Assembly: GCA_902783825.1 (NCBI GenBank) | Contig: CACZSJ010000054.1 | Location: 1 to 16,432 of the forward strand | Length of the DNA: 16,432 nt | Source of the DNA: Oscillospiraceae bacterium | GTDB lineage: Bacteria; Bacillota; Clostridia; Oscillospirales; Oscillospiraceae | Direction of reading: 5' to 3' | Shown: positions 1-6,946 of the stretch, one piece after another | Layout: each line of letters starts with the position of its first letter | Numbering within the stretch: the first letter of the stretch is position 1 | Notes under the pieces: generated by a model | Seen by the model: only the letters and a program-made list of their open reading frames with translations | Told to the model about the DNA's origin: nothing | Database searches by the model: none | Position numbers and translations under genes: made by a program

Positions 1-363
1 GAAGCTATCGATGATTATCTGAGCGTACGTGACAGCGAAAAAATCGCCCCAGAGGACAAACAGGCTCTGTTTATCAGCCGAGATTATAAGCGCATAGGCG
101 TGCGCGGCGTGCAGAAAATGGTGGATAAAAAACTCAAGCAGGCCGGACTTGACAGTACGCGCTATTCGCCCCACAAGCTCCGTCATACTGCCGCAACCCT
201 CATGCTTAAAAACGGCGTTGACACACGCGCCCTTCAAGAAGTACTTGGACACAGCAATCTCAATACTACTCAGATTTATACACATTTGGACAATGCAGCG
301 CTGCACGAGGCTGCTATGGCAAATCCAATCGGCCGTAAGCATAAATCTGAAATTGAGTCTTGA
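1..363 (+). CDS. Tyrosine recombinase/integrase, C-terminal part (5' end outside window)
   Basis: The reading frame is open from the first base and ends at TGA 361-363, so this is the last 120 residues of a longer protein. The sequence carries the C-terminal catalytic boxes of the lambda-integrase/Xer family: the H-x-x-R box (SPHKLRHT), the LGHSN box with the second histidine, and the nucleophile tyrosine in TTQIYTH. The family cuts and rejoins DNA through a 3'-phosphotyrosine link. The first catalytic arginine and the lysine hairpin lie mostly upstream of the window and cannot be checked. The tail resembles XerC-like proteins, but a true XerC cannot be told from another small chromosomal integrase here. 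It is a different protein from the XerD-like recombinase near 9.3-10.2 kb. It converges on radA and shares the terminator at 371-403. Confidence 0.85.
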   Translation, partial: EAIDDYLSVRDSEKIAPEDKQALFISRDYKRIGVRGVQKMVDKKLKQAGLDSTRYSPHKLRHTAATLMLKNGVDTRALQEVLGHSNLNTTQIYTHLDNAALHEAAMANPIGRKHKSEIES

Positions 364-370
364 CAAAAGA

Positions 371-403
371 AAAGAGCCATCCGTTAAAAACGAATGGCTC
401 TTT
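371..403. terminator. Bidirectional rho-independent terminator between the recombinase and radA
   Basis: A 10-bp perfect inverted repeat (AAAGAGCCAT at 371-380, ATGGCTCTTT at 394-403) encloses a 13-nt loop that can add a short CGT/ACG stem. On the minus strand the stem runs into TCTTTTG, a good U-tract for ending radA transcription. On the plus strand it is followed by CACATTTTTG, weaker, and would end the recombinase transcript 8 nt after its stop codon. Confidence 0.8.
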
Positions 404-470
404 CACATTTTTGTGCATAAATTCATGAAAGAGTGACAGGTTTTATGGTTATAACCACTCTCCCCTCTCG

Positions 471-1835
471 CTATCTCCCCAGAACCGCGGCTACAGCCTC
501 TCCGATTCCCTTAACCGGGATCAGTTTCAAGCCTGCTGGGCACTGGATTTCATCGCGGGCATGAGCAGGAATGACACAGCGTTTGAAGCCAAGCCTGGCA
601 ATCTCAGATAAGCGTTGATTCAAAGCGCTGACACTGCGAATCTCGCCAGACAGTCCGACCTCTCCGATTGCGGCAAGATCCGCGCCCAGTGGCCGATCCA
701 AAAAGCTGGAAGCAATTGCAAGTGTTGTCGCCAAATCAGCGGCCGGTTCATCTAAAGTCAGCCCACCGATGACGTTGATGTAGGTGTCGCAATTGCCGAT
801 CGGCATCCCGCCACGTTTTTCCAAAACCGCCAGCAACATAGCCGCACGGTTATAATCAACACCATTGCTTCGACGTGCTGCATTGTATCCCGAAGGACTA
901 ACTAGAGCCTGCACTTCTGCCAGGATCGGACGCGTTCCTTCAATCACACAAGCAACACAGGTGCCGGGACTGTTTTCCGGCCGACCTGACAGCAAAAGCT
1001 CAGAAGGGTTCTCGACACAGCGAAGCCCACACTCTTCCATCTCAAACACACCGATTTCATTGGTTGAGCCAAAACGGTTCTTCGCTGCACGTAAAATGCG
1101 AAAGCTGGTATTGCGTTCCCCTTCAAAATACAGCACACAGTCAACCATATGCTCCAGTACTTTCGGACCGGCAATACTCCCCTCTTTGTTCACATGCCCG
1201 ACCACAAAAACGGTCAGACCCTTTTCCTTGGTCACGCGCATGATCCGCATGGTGCATTCACGAACCTGGCTGATACTACCCGGCGCCGAGCTGATGTCCC
1301 CGTCGGAAACCGTTTGAATGGAATCCACAATCATCAAATCCGGCTGCAGCCTGTCAATGCAATTGAGAATGCTGTCCAGATCCGTTTCAGCCAAGATATA
1401 CAGGTCTTCATTGGCCACGCCAAGGCGCATAGCACGCAGCTTGAGTTGACGCTGACTTTCCTCCCCGGTCACATACAGCACTTTTCTTCCAGCCAAAGGC
1501 TGCCCGCACATTTGTAAGAGCAAGGTAGATTTTCCAATCCCAGGCGCACCGCCTACCAGGTTCAGAGAACCAAGTACTGCGCCTCCGCCCAGAACTCGAT
1601 CAAATTCCGAGATTCCAGTTGTAAATCGAATTTCTTCTTCTGTATCCAATTCTGACAATCTTCGGGCGCTTGCCTGTTCCATGCTGCGTCCCGTGCCGGA
1701 CTTTTTGGAGTTCTTCCCTTCCAGCTTCACTTCTACAAGGGTATTCCAAGCTCCACAGGAGGGGCACTTTCCGCCCCAGTTCGCAGTTTCATTTCCACAC
1801 TCCGTGCAGCAGTAAATTGTCTTTTGTTTCGCCAT
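471..1835 (-). CDS. radA: DNA repair protein RadA (Sms)
   Basis: A 454-residue protein, the normal RadA length. RadA is a RecA-like, DnaB-type ATPase that helps process recombination intermediates by driving branch migration. The N-terminal C4 zinc finger is visible (C10, C13, C24, C27). Next come the Walker A motif GGAPGIGKST near 95-104, a Walker B strand ending in IVDSIQT near 169-175, and the RadA signature KNRFG at 252-256. The last ~170 residues match the Lon-protease-like domain of the family. The start is ATG 1835-1833 with GGAG 6 nt upstream (1842-1845). It lies 15 nt after the cwlD-like gene and is almost certainly co-transcribed with it from the promoter at 2614-2642. Confidence 0.97.
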   Translation of the reverse strand: MAKQKTIYCCTECGNETANWGGKCPSCGAWNTLVEVKLEGKNSKKSGTGRSMEQASARRLSELDTEEEIRFTTGISEFDRVLGGGAVLGSLNLVGGAPGIGKSTLLLQMCGQPLAGRKVLYVTGEESQRQLKLRAMRLGVANEDLYILAETDLDSILNCIDRLQPDLMIVDSIQTVSDGDISSAPGSISQVRECTMRIMRVTKEKGLTVFVVGHVNKEGSIAGPKVLEHMVDCVLYFEGERNTSFRILRAAKNRFGSTNEIGVFEMEECGLRCVENPSELLLSGRPENSPGTCVACVIEGTRPILAEVQALVSPSGYNAARRSNGVDYNRAAMLLAVLEKRGGMPIGNCDTYINVIGGLTLDEPAADLATTLAIASSFLDRPLGADLAAIGEVGLSGEIRSVSALNQRLSEIARLGFKRCVIPAHARDEIQCPAGLKLIPVKGIGEAVAAVLGR

Positions 1836-1850
1836 AGCGTACTCCGTTCT

Positions 1851-2576
1851 CTATGTATAATCCTGTTGAATTGCCATTGCGCGATACTGCAGAAAAGATG
1901 TCAAAAGCACCGAAGCAAACGCGGTTTGATAAGAACTGTCGATCAGACGATCTAAATCAGCCTCATTGGATAAGAAACCACACTCCACAAGGATCGCAGG
2001 ACAACGCGCATTGGCTGTTATATACAGTTTTGGGGGTGCCGGCTCAGCAACACGGCGATTCTTCTCCTGAAGATTAGCAAGTAAATTCTTATGGGTCAAT
2101 TCACCGAAAATCCGACTCGCATCCCCAGCTGCATACAAAACCTGAGCACCGCTGGGTTGAGAGGTGGGAAATGTGTTTTGATGGATGCTAATCAGTACGC
2201 CATCCTTTACACTGTTAATCAGCTCGGTACGATAGACCAAATCATCGTGTTCACTGTATGCTGCAAATTCGGTTCTCCGGGCGTCATCAACACGAGTCAT
2301 TACGGGATCCAGCCCGCAAAACTGTGCAACTGCCTGTAGTTTTAGTGCAATTGCCAGATTGATATCGCTTTCCTTCATTCCGTTCAGAGCAATGGCGCCA
2401 CCATCGATCCCCCCATGTCCCGGATCGACAATCAACTGTGCGGAGTTCTCTTCTCCTGTATGCCCGCCTGTCGGGCGCAAATCCTGCGCAGAAAAAGCAA
2501 ACATCAATGCCGCCGCCAGAATCAAGAGCACAACAAAAACGGTCGTGGCTTGTATCCTGGATTTTGAACGCTCCAT
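1851..2576 (-). CDS. cwlD: N-acetylmuramoyl-L-alanine amidase (Amidase_3), CwlD-like
   Basis: A 241-residue zinc amidase that removes the peptide stem from muramic acid in peptidoglycan. Residues 13-29 form one hydrophobic N-terminal segment (signal anchor or signal peptide). The Amidase_3 motifs follow: DPGHGGIDGG with zinc ligand H54, the acidic ligand E69 in GMKESD, SIHQNTF with H132, and VECGFLSN with the catalytic E198. Length, a single catalytic domain with no cell-wall-binding repeats, and the QNTF...GAQVLY stretch fit CwlD, which works with PdaA to make muramic-delta-lactam in the spore cortex. A general amidase is the alternative. The start ATG has AGGAGG 6 nt upstream. It is the first gene of a cwlD-radA unit with a near-consensus sigma-A promoter, which is unusual for a gene thought to be sporulation-specific. 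Confidence 0.8.
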   Translation of the reverse strand: MERSKSRIQATTVFVVLLILAAALMFAFSAQDLRPTGGHTGEENSAQLIVDPGHGGIDGGAIALNGMKESDINLAIALKLQAVAQFCGLDPVMTRVDDARRTEFAAYSEHDDLVYRTELINSVKDGVLISIHQNTFPTSQPSGAQVLYAAGDASRIFGELTHKNLLANLQEKNRRVAEPAPPKLYITANARCPAILVECGFLSNEADLDRLIDSSYQTAFASVLLTSFLQYRAMAIQQDYT

Positions 2577-2613
2577 GGATTTCCTCCTATCATCCAGTTG
2601 CTGAAGCTATTTT

Positions 2614-2642
2614 ATTATATCTTTTTGGCCATCCCAAGTCAA
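2614..2642 (-). promoter_or_regulatory. Sigma-A type promoter for cwlD-radA
   Basis: Read on the minus strand, TTGACT (2642-2637) is followed by exactly 17 nt and then TATAAT (2619-2614). It sits entirely in the 77-bp gap between the stop of spoIVA and the start of the amidase gene, about 37 nt ahead of the ATG. With one mismatch to the -35 consensus and none to the -10, this is among the best promoters in the window. Confidence 0.8.
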
Positions 2643-2653
2643 TCCTGCAACGC

Positions 2654-4132
2654 CTACAGGAGAATGCACAGCAAGCCCCCGCTCCCTTCATTTATGATTC
2701 GCTGCAAGGCCTCCTGCAGCTTTCGTTTTGCGCTGTCAGGAAGCGCCTGCAGCTTTGTCGTCAGCCCTTCCTCGGCAATGGTGTTTAATGATTTCCCGAA
2801 GATATTGGATTCCCAGATCCGGTTGACATCGCCGTTAAATCCCTGCAGGAGGAAGTTGATGATCTCCTCCGAGGCAGTTTCTCCTCCGATTGCCGGACTG
2901 ACCTCTGTTTCCACATTGGTCATCAGCATGTGAATCGCCGGCGCGCTGGCCTTCAGACGAACCATGTACTTCCCTCCCTGCCGCACGATCTGCGGCTCCT
3001 CCAACTGCATCTGAGAGGCATCAGGTACCACAACGCCATACCCTGTGCTGCGAACGTCTTCAAGAGCGCTTTTTAATCTGGAGTAATCCTCCATAATCAG
3101 ACTCATGTCAGTGAGCGTCGAAATCAAATCCGCGTCATTCCGAATCGCAAGACCTGTCTGTTCGCTAATTGTTTCATAGTACAGTGAGCGCGGCAACTGA
3201 AGCTCCAGAGATACTTTTCCATTACCCAGGTCAGAACCTCTTATTCTTGCTGAACTAATCTTTTCATTTTCCAAGATTTGGTCAGCAAGGCGACTACAGT
3301 CCTTGATCTTCATCATCTGTTCACTTGCCTGTCGAACGCTGTCAAGCACCTGCATGCGCAGGGTGTTTTCATGATCCAGTGCATCAAACCATTCGGGCAG
3401 GAAAACCCCAAGTGATTTTACCGGAAACTCTTCCAAAACACTGCTCATAATACTTTGTATATCTTCTTCGCTGAGCTTGAGGCAATTGACGCACAGGCAT
3501 TTTGCCTGATATTTCTCCGCAATAGCAAAAGACAGTGTTTCCGCTTCCGCGCTTTCCGGTTCAACACAGTTTAGCAAGATTACAAACGGCTTATTCAGCG
3601 CCTGTAATTCTCCAATCACTCGTTCTTCCGCTGCCAAATAGTTCTCTCGCGGAATGTCACAGATACTGCCGTCAGTCGTTACGACCAGTCCAATGGTTGA
3701 ATGCTCCGTGATCACCTTTCTCGTTCCCTGTTCGGCGGCCTCCGTCAGCGTGATCTCATGATCAAACCAGGGAGTTGTAACAAGTCGCTCTTCTCCCTCC
3801 TCATACTGTCCCCCCACGCCATCTACCATGTAGCCAACACAATCTACAAAGCGCACAGATATCTCGGCATTACCCGGCAAGATGATCGTCGCGGCCTCTT
3901 CCGGGACAAATTTCGGCTCCGATGTCATGATTGTACGACCGGAACCGCTTTGAGGTAATTCATCTTTGGCGCGCTCACGCATATAGGGGTCTTCAATTTT
4001 TGGAATAACCAGGGTCTCCATGAAGCGTTTAATCAAACTGGACTTTCCCGTCCGAACCGGACCGACGACACCGAGCATGAATGCTCCGTCCGTGCGCTTT
4101 GCAAGATCCTGATAAATGGTTGTATCCGTCAT
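2654..4132 (-). CDS. spoIVA: Stage IV sporulation protein A (spore coat morphogenetic ATPase)
   Basis: SpoIVA polymerises on the forespore surface in an ATP-dependent way and forms the platform for coat and cortex assembly. The frame is open to a TTG/ATG further upstream, but ATG 4132-4130 is the start: GGAGG at 4145-4141 is 8 nt ahead of it, while the ATG at 4153 has no good site. This gives 492 residues, the same length as the Bacillus subtilis protein. Numbering also agrees: Walker A GPVRTGKS at 24-31 puts the lysine at K30, and D97 falls in VDCVGY. The sensor pair reads T70-S71, where I recall two threonines in B. subtilis. The C-terminus NEGSGGLLCILL is the family's conserved end that interacts with SpoVM on the membrane. 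Its control region overlaps a terminator-like hairpin (see 4139-4195). Confidence 0.96.
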   Translation of the reverse strand: MTDTTIYQDLAKRTDGAFMLGVVGPVRTGKSSLIKRFMETLVIPKIEDPYMRERAKDELPQSGSGRTIMTSEPKFVPEEAATIILPGNAEISVRFVDCVGYMVDGVGGQYEEGEERLVTTPWFDHEITLTEAAEQGTRKVITEHSTIGLVVTTDGSICDIPRENYLAAEERVIGELQALNKPFVILLNCVEPESAEAETLSFAIAEKYQAKCLCVNCLKLSEEDIQSIMSSVLEEFPVKSLGVFLPEWFDALDHENTLRMQVLDSVRQASEQMMKIKDCSRLADQILENEKISSARIRGSDLGNGKVSLELQLPRSLYYETISEQTGLAIRNDADLISTLTDMSLIMEDYSRLKSALEDVRSTGYGVVVPDASQMQLEEPQIVRQGGKYMVRLKASAPAIHMLMTNVETEVSPAIGGETASEEIINFLLQGFNGDVNRIWESNIFGKSLNTIAEEGLTTKLQALPDSAKRKLQEALQRIINEGSGGLLCILL

Positions 4133-4138
4133 AGAAAA

Positions 4139-4187
4139 AGCCTCCGCATTCATTCTCGTTTGTACGAGTCTATGACCTGCGAAGGCT
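4139..4187 (-). terminator. Terminator-like hairpin after the nif3-like gene, overlapping the spoIVA ribosome binding site
   Basis: On the minus strand AGCCTTCGCA (4187-4178) pairs with TGCGGAGGCT (4148-4139) with one mismatch, followed by a TTTTTCT run. The loop contains a second small stem, CTCGT...ACGAG (4168-4155). It begins about 20 nt after the stop of the nif3-like gene. The 3' arm contains the GGAGG that serves spoIVA. A readthrough transcript from upstream would therefore either terminate or hide the spoIVA ribosome binding site. The loop is long, so strength is uncertain. Confidence 0.5.
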
Positions 4188-4195
4188 ATTTATAC
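4167..4195 (-). promoter_or_regulatory. Candidate sigma-E-like promoter for spoIVA
   Basis: On the minus strand GTATAAAT (4195-4188), 13 nt, then CATAGACT (4174-4167). The -10 part matches the sigma-E consensus CATACAMT at 7 of 8 positions; the -35 part is looser. A start from it would fall near 4160, so the mRNA would lack the 5' arm of the hairpin at 4139-4187 and leave the ribosome binding site free. spoIVA is sigma-E controlled in B. subtilis; here the assignment is inference from the motif and the gene. Confidence 0.4.
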
Positions 4196-4206
4196 CCCTT
4201 GTCTCT

Positions 4207-4971
4207 TCAGCTGAAATCGATCAATGCTTTATGAGTTTCAGAAAGACGAATCCTAAGGCTGGGAAACCGTTCCTGCAAAGCTGCTGCAAGCTGCTGCATA
4301 ACTGGATTCTCTGTAGAAAAATGATCTGCGTCGATCAGGTTCATGCCCAGTTCAGAGGCCTGCTGAAATTGATGATATTTAACATCCGCCGTCACGTAGG
4401 TATCGCAGCCGGCCCGCCAGGCATCCTCCAGGGCATCGGCTCCCGCACCGCCCATGACTGCGATTTTGAATACAGGGCGACCGGCGTCATAATAGCGCAA
4501 GCCGTTTGCATTCAGCGCCTCCTTACAGGATGACAAAAACGCAGGCAGCTGCAGCGGCTCCTGCAAATGACCAATGCGACCGCAATTGTCCTTGTCCAAA
4601 CTGCCTGTAACACAAGCCCCCAGCCTGTTGATCAACACATCGTTGACGCCGCCCTCTGCAATATCCAGATTGGTGTGCATGCAGATCGCGGCAATTTGAT
4701 GCTCAATCATCTTTAGGACCTTTGCCCCCGCGCCTTCATCGGTGACGGAGCGGAGGGGTTTCCAGATGACAGGGTGGTGAGAAACGATCAAGGAAGATTT
4801 GGTTTGAATGGCCTCCTCGATCACGGCATCCGTAATATCCAACGCCAGCAACACCTCGGAAACCTGCTGATCATGCCGTCCCACCAGAAAGCCGGAATTG
4901 TCAAAATCAGTTTGCAGGGCAAGGGGCGCGATGCCAGCCAAATACTCAAATATTTCCTGAACCGTTTGCAT
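4207..4971 (-). CDS. Nif3-like dinuclear metal centre protein (YqfO/GCH type-1 like family)
   Basis: A Nif3/DUF34 family protein of 254 residues. The family binds two metal ions in a toroidal oligomer; its reaction is not settled, so no function is assigned. Metal-site motifs are visible: SHHP (H65, H66) in LIVSHHPVIW, D103 in HTNLDIAEGG, and near the C-terminus DADHFSTEN with the last His and Glu. The Bacillus YqfO form carries an inserted CutA-like domain and is about 370 residues; that insert is missing here, giving the short bacterial form. The start is ATG 4971 (GTG 4974 is the alternative) with AGGAG at 4986-4982. It overlaps the end of trmK by about 26 nt, so the two are translationally coupled, a pairing that is common in Firmicutes. 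Confidence 0.88.
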   Translation of the reverse strand: MQTVQEIFEYLAGIAPLALQTDFDNSGFLVGRHDQQVSEVLLALDITDAVIEEAIQTKSSLIVSHHPVIWKPLRSVTDEGAGAKVLKMIEHQIAAICMHTNLDIAEGGVNDVLINRLGACVTGSLDKDNCGRIGHLQEPLQLPAFLSSCKEALNANGLRYYDAGRPVFKIAVMGGAGADALEDAWRAGCDTYVTADVKYHQFQQASELGMNLIDADHFSTENPVMQQLAAALQERFPSLRIRLSETHKALIDFS

Positions 4972-5647
4972 CACGAAGCATCTCCTCTATTTGCTGTTTG
5001 GCTGTGGCCAGAAGTTTCGCTTTTCCACTTTCTCCTTCTCCACCTGTCTGGAGGCCAGATAGCGCACGTCCCAGCCGCTGTGCGCGATCCTGAAGATAGC
5101 GAGCGCACAAGGGGTCACGCCGAATATGATGATACGCACCAGTAAACATCTCCCCATCGTTCAAGCAGTCACATTCACTGCCAAAACGTACGCGGAGAAT
5201 GGAAAAGCACCGCCCAGCATCCTCAACCAGCCTTTCTTCTACGATGCCGTATTCATTGCTGGTAAGCCAGTAGCGCAGCACCTCTGCCTTTGTCATGGGC
5301 TGCAGGAGCATCGTATACCGAGGATCCATCGTCCACTCAGCCAGATCCAGGATACGGCATATGGTATCCCCTCCCATTCCGGCAATCACGATGGTATCGA
5401 TTTTGCGGGGATCGCATCCCTGCAAACCGTCGCAGAGCAGAAATTGGATTTTGTGCTGTACCTGTTCATACGCCGCAGTTGCCTTAGCAGCTGACAAGGG
5501 GCCTTCTTTAATATCAGAAGCAATAAGATTGCCGAGGTATCCCCTCTTAGCCAAGGTTGTGGGCAGATAACCGTGATCGGTTCCAACGTCAATAACGCCT
5601 ACTCCATCTTCAATCAGCTCCAAAAGCGTCTGTATTCTCTGGTTCAC
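4946..5647 (-). CDS. trmK: tRNA (adenine(22)-N1)-methyltransferase TrmK
   Basis: A class I SAM-dependent methyltransferase of 233 residues that makes m1A22 in bacterial tRNAs. The SAM-binding strand VIDVGTDHGYLP is at about 18-29, with an acidic strand end (ASDIKEGPL) and the motif IVIAGMGGDTI typical of the TrmK/YqfN family. The C-terminal 40-50 residues are charged and helical, as in the family. The open frame extends upstream to TTG 5683, but the start is GTG 5647: GAAGGAG (5662-5656) is 8 nt ahead, and the upstream extension would include a hairpin. The neighbour nif3-like gene overlaps its 3' end. Confidence 0.9.
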   Translation of the reverse strand: MNQRIQTLLELIEDGVGVIDVGTDHGYLPTTLAKRGYLGNLIASDIKEGPLSAAKATAAYEQVQHKIQFLLCDGLQGCDPRKIDTIVIAGMGGDTICRILDLAEWTMDPRYTMLLQPMTKAEVLRYWLTSNEYGIVEERLVEDAGRCFSILRVRFGSECDCLNDGEMFTGAYHHIRRDPLCARYLQDRAQRLGRALSGLQTGGEGESGKAKLLATAKQQIEEMLRDANGSGNI

Positions 5648-5669
5648 ATTCTCAACTCCTTCTATACAA

Positions 5670-5694
5670 AATAGCCGGTACAAGACCGGCTATT
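5670..5694 (-). terminator. Hairpin between the DUF1858 gene and trmK (attenuator or weak terminator)
   Basis: A perfect 10-bp inverted repeat (AATAGCCGGT at 5670-5679, ACCGGCTATT at 5685-5694) with a 5-nt loop. It starts 6 nt after the DUF1858 stop codon and is followed on the minus strand by a short TTTTG. The U-tract is short, so partial termination ahead of trmK is more likely than a full stop. Confidence 0.65.
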
Positions 5695-5699
5695 CCATT

Positions 5700-5900
5700 T
5701 CATTTCGATTCCAGAATGGTCGCCAGATGCTCCAAAAACGCATCCGGATCCACGCCGTGTGCAGCGCATGCCTGCTCCAGACTCTCGCCGCTGGCCATTG
5801 CGCAGCCCATACAGTGCATGCCAATCGCCTGAAAGGCGGGCATAACTTCCGGGCAGTTTTCAACGATTTCAGAAATCAAAGTCTCTCTGCTTATTTCCAT
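5700..5900 (-). CDS. DUF1858 domain protein (hybrid-cluster-protein-associated disulfide family)
   Basis: A 66-residue protein matching the small DUF1858/TIGR03980-type domain: a helix, then GMHCMGCAMASGESL, then ACAAHGVDPDAFL. The CxxC pair is C30 and C33; extra cysteines are at C16 and C45. The CxxC is proposed to be redox active, but no reaction is established and no hybrid cluster protein gene is in the window. The start is ATG 5900 with AAGGAG 8 nt upstream; the longer frame to 5939 would begin within the preceding hairpin and is rejected. It lies between a zinc-ribbon gene and trmK, and hairpins bracket it on both sides. Confidence 0.85.
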   Translation of the reverse strand: MEISRETLISEIVENCPEVMPAFQAIGMHCMGCAMASGESLEQACAAHGVDPDAFLEHLATILESK

Positions 5901-5924
5901 GTTGTTTCTCCTTACAATTGCATA

Positions 5925-5959
5925 AGGAAAGGGACGCATACGCTATGCGCCCCTTTCCT
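5925..5959 (-). terminator. Long inverted repeat between the zinc-ribbon gene and the DUF1858 gene
   Basis: AGGAAAGGGACGCATA (5925-5940) pairs with TATGCGCCCCTTTCCT (5944-5959), 15 of 16 positions, around a 3-nt loop. It begins 11 nt after the stop codon of the zinc-ribbon gene. No U-run follows on either strand, so it may be an RNA-stabilising or processing hairpin rather than a true terminator. Confidence 0.55.
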
Positions 5960-5970
5960 CAGACAGGCAA

Positions 5971-6249
5971 TTAGGCCTGCTCTCTCATCTTAGCAAAGCA
6001 CTCGCTGCAGTAAACGGGACGATCGGACTTGGGTTCAAAGGGAACTCTGGCCTCTCCACCGCAGGCAGCGCAAACAGCCGTAAAGTACTCACGGGGGCCG
6101 CGTGCAGCATTCTTGCGGGCATCACGGCAGGGCTTGCAGCGCTGAGGCTCATTCTGGAAGCCGCGCTCCGCGTAGAACTCCTGCTCACCGGCGGTGAAAA
6201 CGAACTCATTACCACACTCTTTGCAAACTAAGGTCTTGTCTTCGTACAT
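5971..6249 (-). CDS. Small protein with two zinc-ribbon sites
   Basis: A 92-residue, charged protein with eight cysteines set as four CxxC pairs: C9/C12 with C38/C41, and C60/C63 with C81/C84. The spacing fits two zinc-ribbon sites, the first like the zinc-ribbon (zf-trcl-type) domain widespread in Clostridia, with the N-terminal LVCKECGNEF and QRCKPCRDAR. No enzymatic motif is present. A nucleic-acid or protein binding role is plausible but not shown. The start ATG 6249 has AGGA 6 nt upstream. It follows sigH by 45 nt with no promoter or terminator visible in between, so it is probably in the sigH transcript. Confidence 0.85.
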   Translation of the reverse strand: MYEDKTLVCKECGNEFVFTAGEQEFYAERGFQNEPQRCKPCRDARKNAARGPREYFTAVCAACGGEARVPFEPKSDRPVYCSECFAKMREQA

Positions 6250-6294
6250 TTTGAATCCTCTCTTTTGATGTTGCCGTGTTGGCTGTATTTGCGA

Positions 6295-6912
6295 TCAGCT
6301 CTTGCTGATATCGCCAAGGTTTAGGTTCCGCGCCAGTTTGCGCCGGATTCTTTGTACCGCATTATCTACCGCTTTGACGTCCTTCTGCAGTTTCTGGGCA
6401 ATCTCCGTATAGGAAAGACCATCCAGATATAACTCCAAAACCCGGGACTCAAGCTTGGACAAATGCTGTGCAAAGCTCTGATATAATTCTACCTTGCTCT
6501 CTCTGGCCAGAACCAAATCCTCCGTGCTGCGCCGGAAGATTTCTTGCGCTGTCGCTAAGGGCGAACGGGGATCTTCGGAGAGGAGTTCAAACGACATACC
6601 GTCGTTCAGGGGTAAATGTTTCAAACGATTGGCAGTTTTAATCGCGGTCCTCAGCCGCATGCGGATACAATGCTCCGCAAAAGTGCGGAAAGTAGTTCCT
6701 TCGTTCGGTGAAAATTGCCTTACGGCGGAAAGCAAACCAAGCATGCCTTCCTGGCTCAAATCTTCGCTGTCTCCGCCGGCCAAAAACAAAGGCCGTGCGC
6801 AAACACGCACCAAACGGGTATAACGCTCAGTAAGGGCTTCTTCAGCCGCCCTGTCATTTTGGGATACCATCAGAAGCAGCTGTTCATCGCTTAAACCGGA
6901 ATAGTCAATCAT
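6295..6912 (-). CDS. sigH: RNA polymerase sigma factor, SigH (Spo0H)-like
   Basis: A sigma-70 family protein of 205 residues with regions 2 and 4 only, as in SigH. Region 2 is clear at about residues 20-95 (FLAGGDSEDLSQEGMLGLL, then FRTFAEHCIRMRLRTAIK and RLKHLPLN). Region 4 is at about 145-195 (LELYLDGLSYTEIAQKL and AVDNAVQRIRRKL, the helix-turn-helix that reads the -35). These blocks follow B. subtilis SigH closely, so SigH, which drives early sporulation and stationary-phase genes, is preferred over SigE/SigF/SigG/SigK or an ECF factor. The start is ATG 6912, preceded by GAGTG; an in-frame TTG at 6933 is the alternative. A sigma-A promoter lies 35 nt upstream. It heads a unit with the zinc-ribbon, DUF1858, trmK and nif3-like genes. 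Confidence 0.85.
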   Translation of the reverse strand: MIDYSGLSDEQLLLMVSQNDRAAEEALTERYTRLVRVCARPLFLAGGDSEDLSQEGMLGLLSAVRQFSPNEGTTFRTFAEHCIRMRLRTAIKTANRLKHLPLNDGMSFELLSEDPRSPLATAQEIFRRSTEDLVLARESKVELYQSFAQHLSKLESRVLELYLDGLSYTEIAQKLQKDVKAVDNAVQRIRRKLARNLNLGDISKS

Positions 6913-6946
6913 AGAACACTCAAATATTACCAATCAGACATTGTTT

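Noticed and set aside
430..461. Inverted repeat AGAGTG...CACTCT containing the 12-bp palindrome TGGTTATAACCA, just after radA
   Set aside because: The outer stem is only 6 bp with internal mismatch and no U-tract; the hairpin at 371-403 is a far better terminator. The palindrome alone is too short to call a site.
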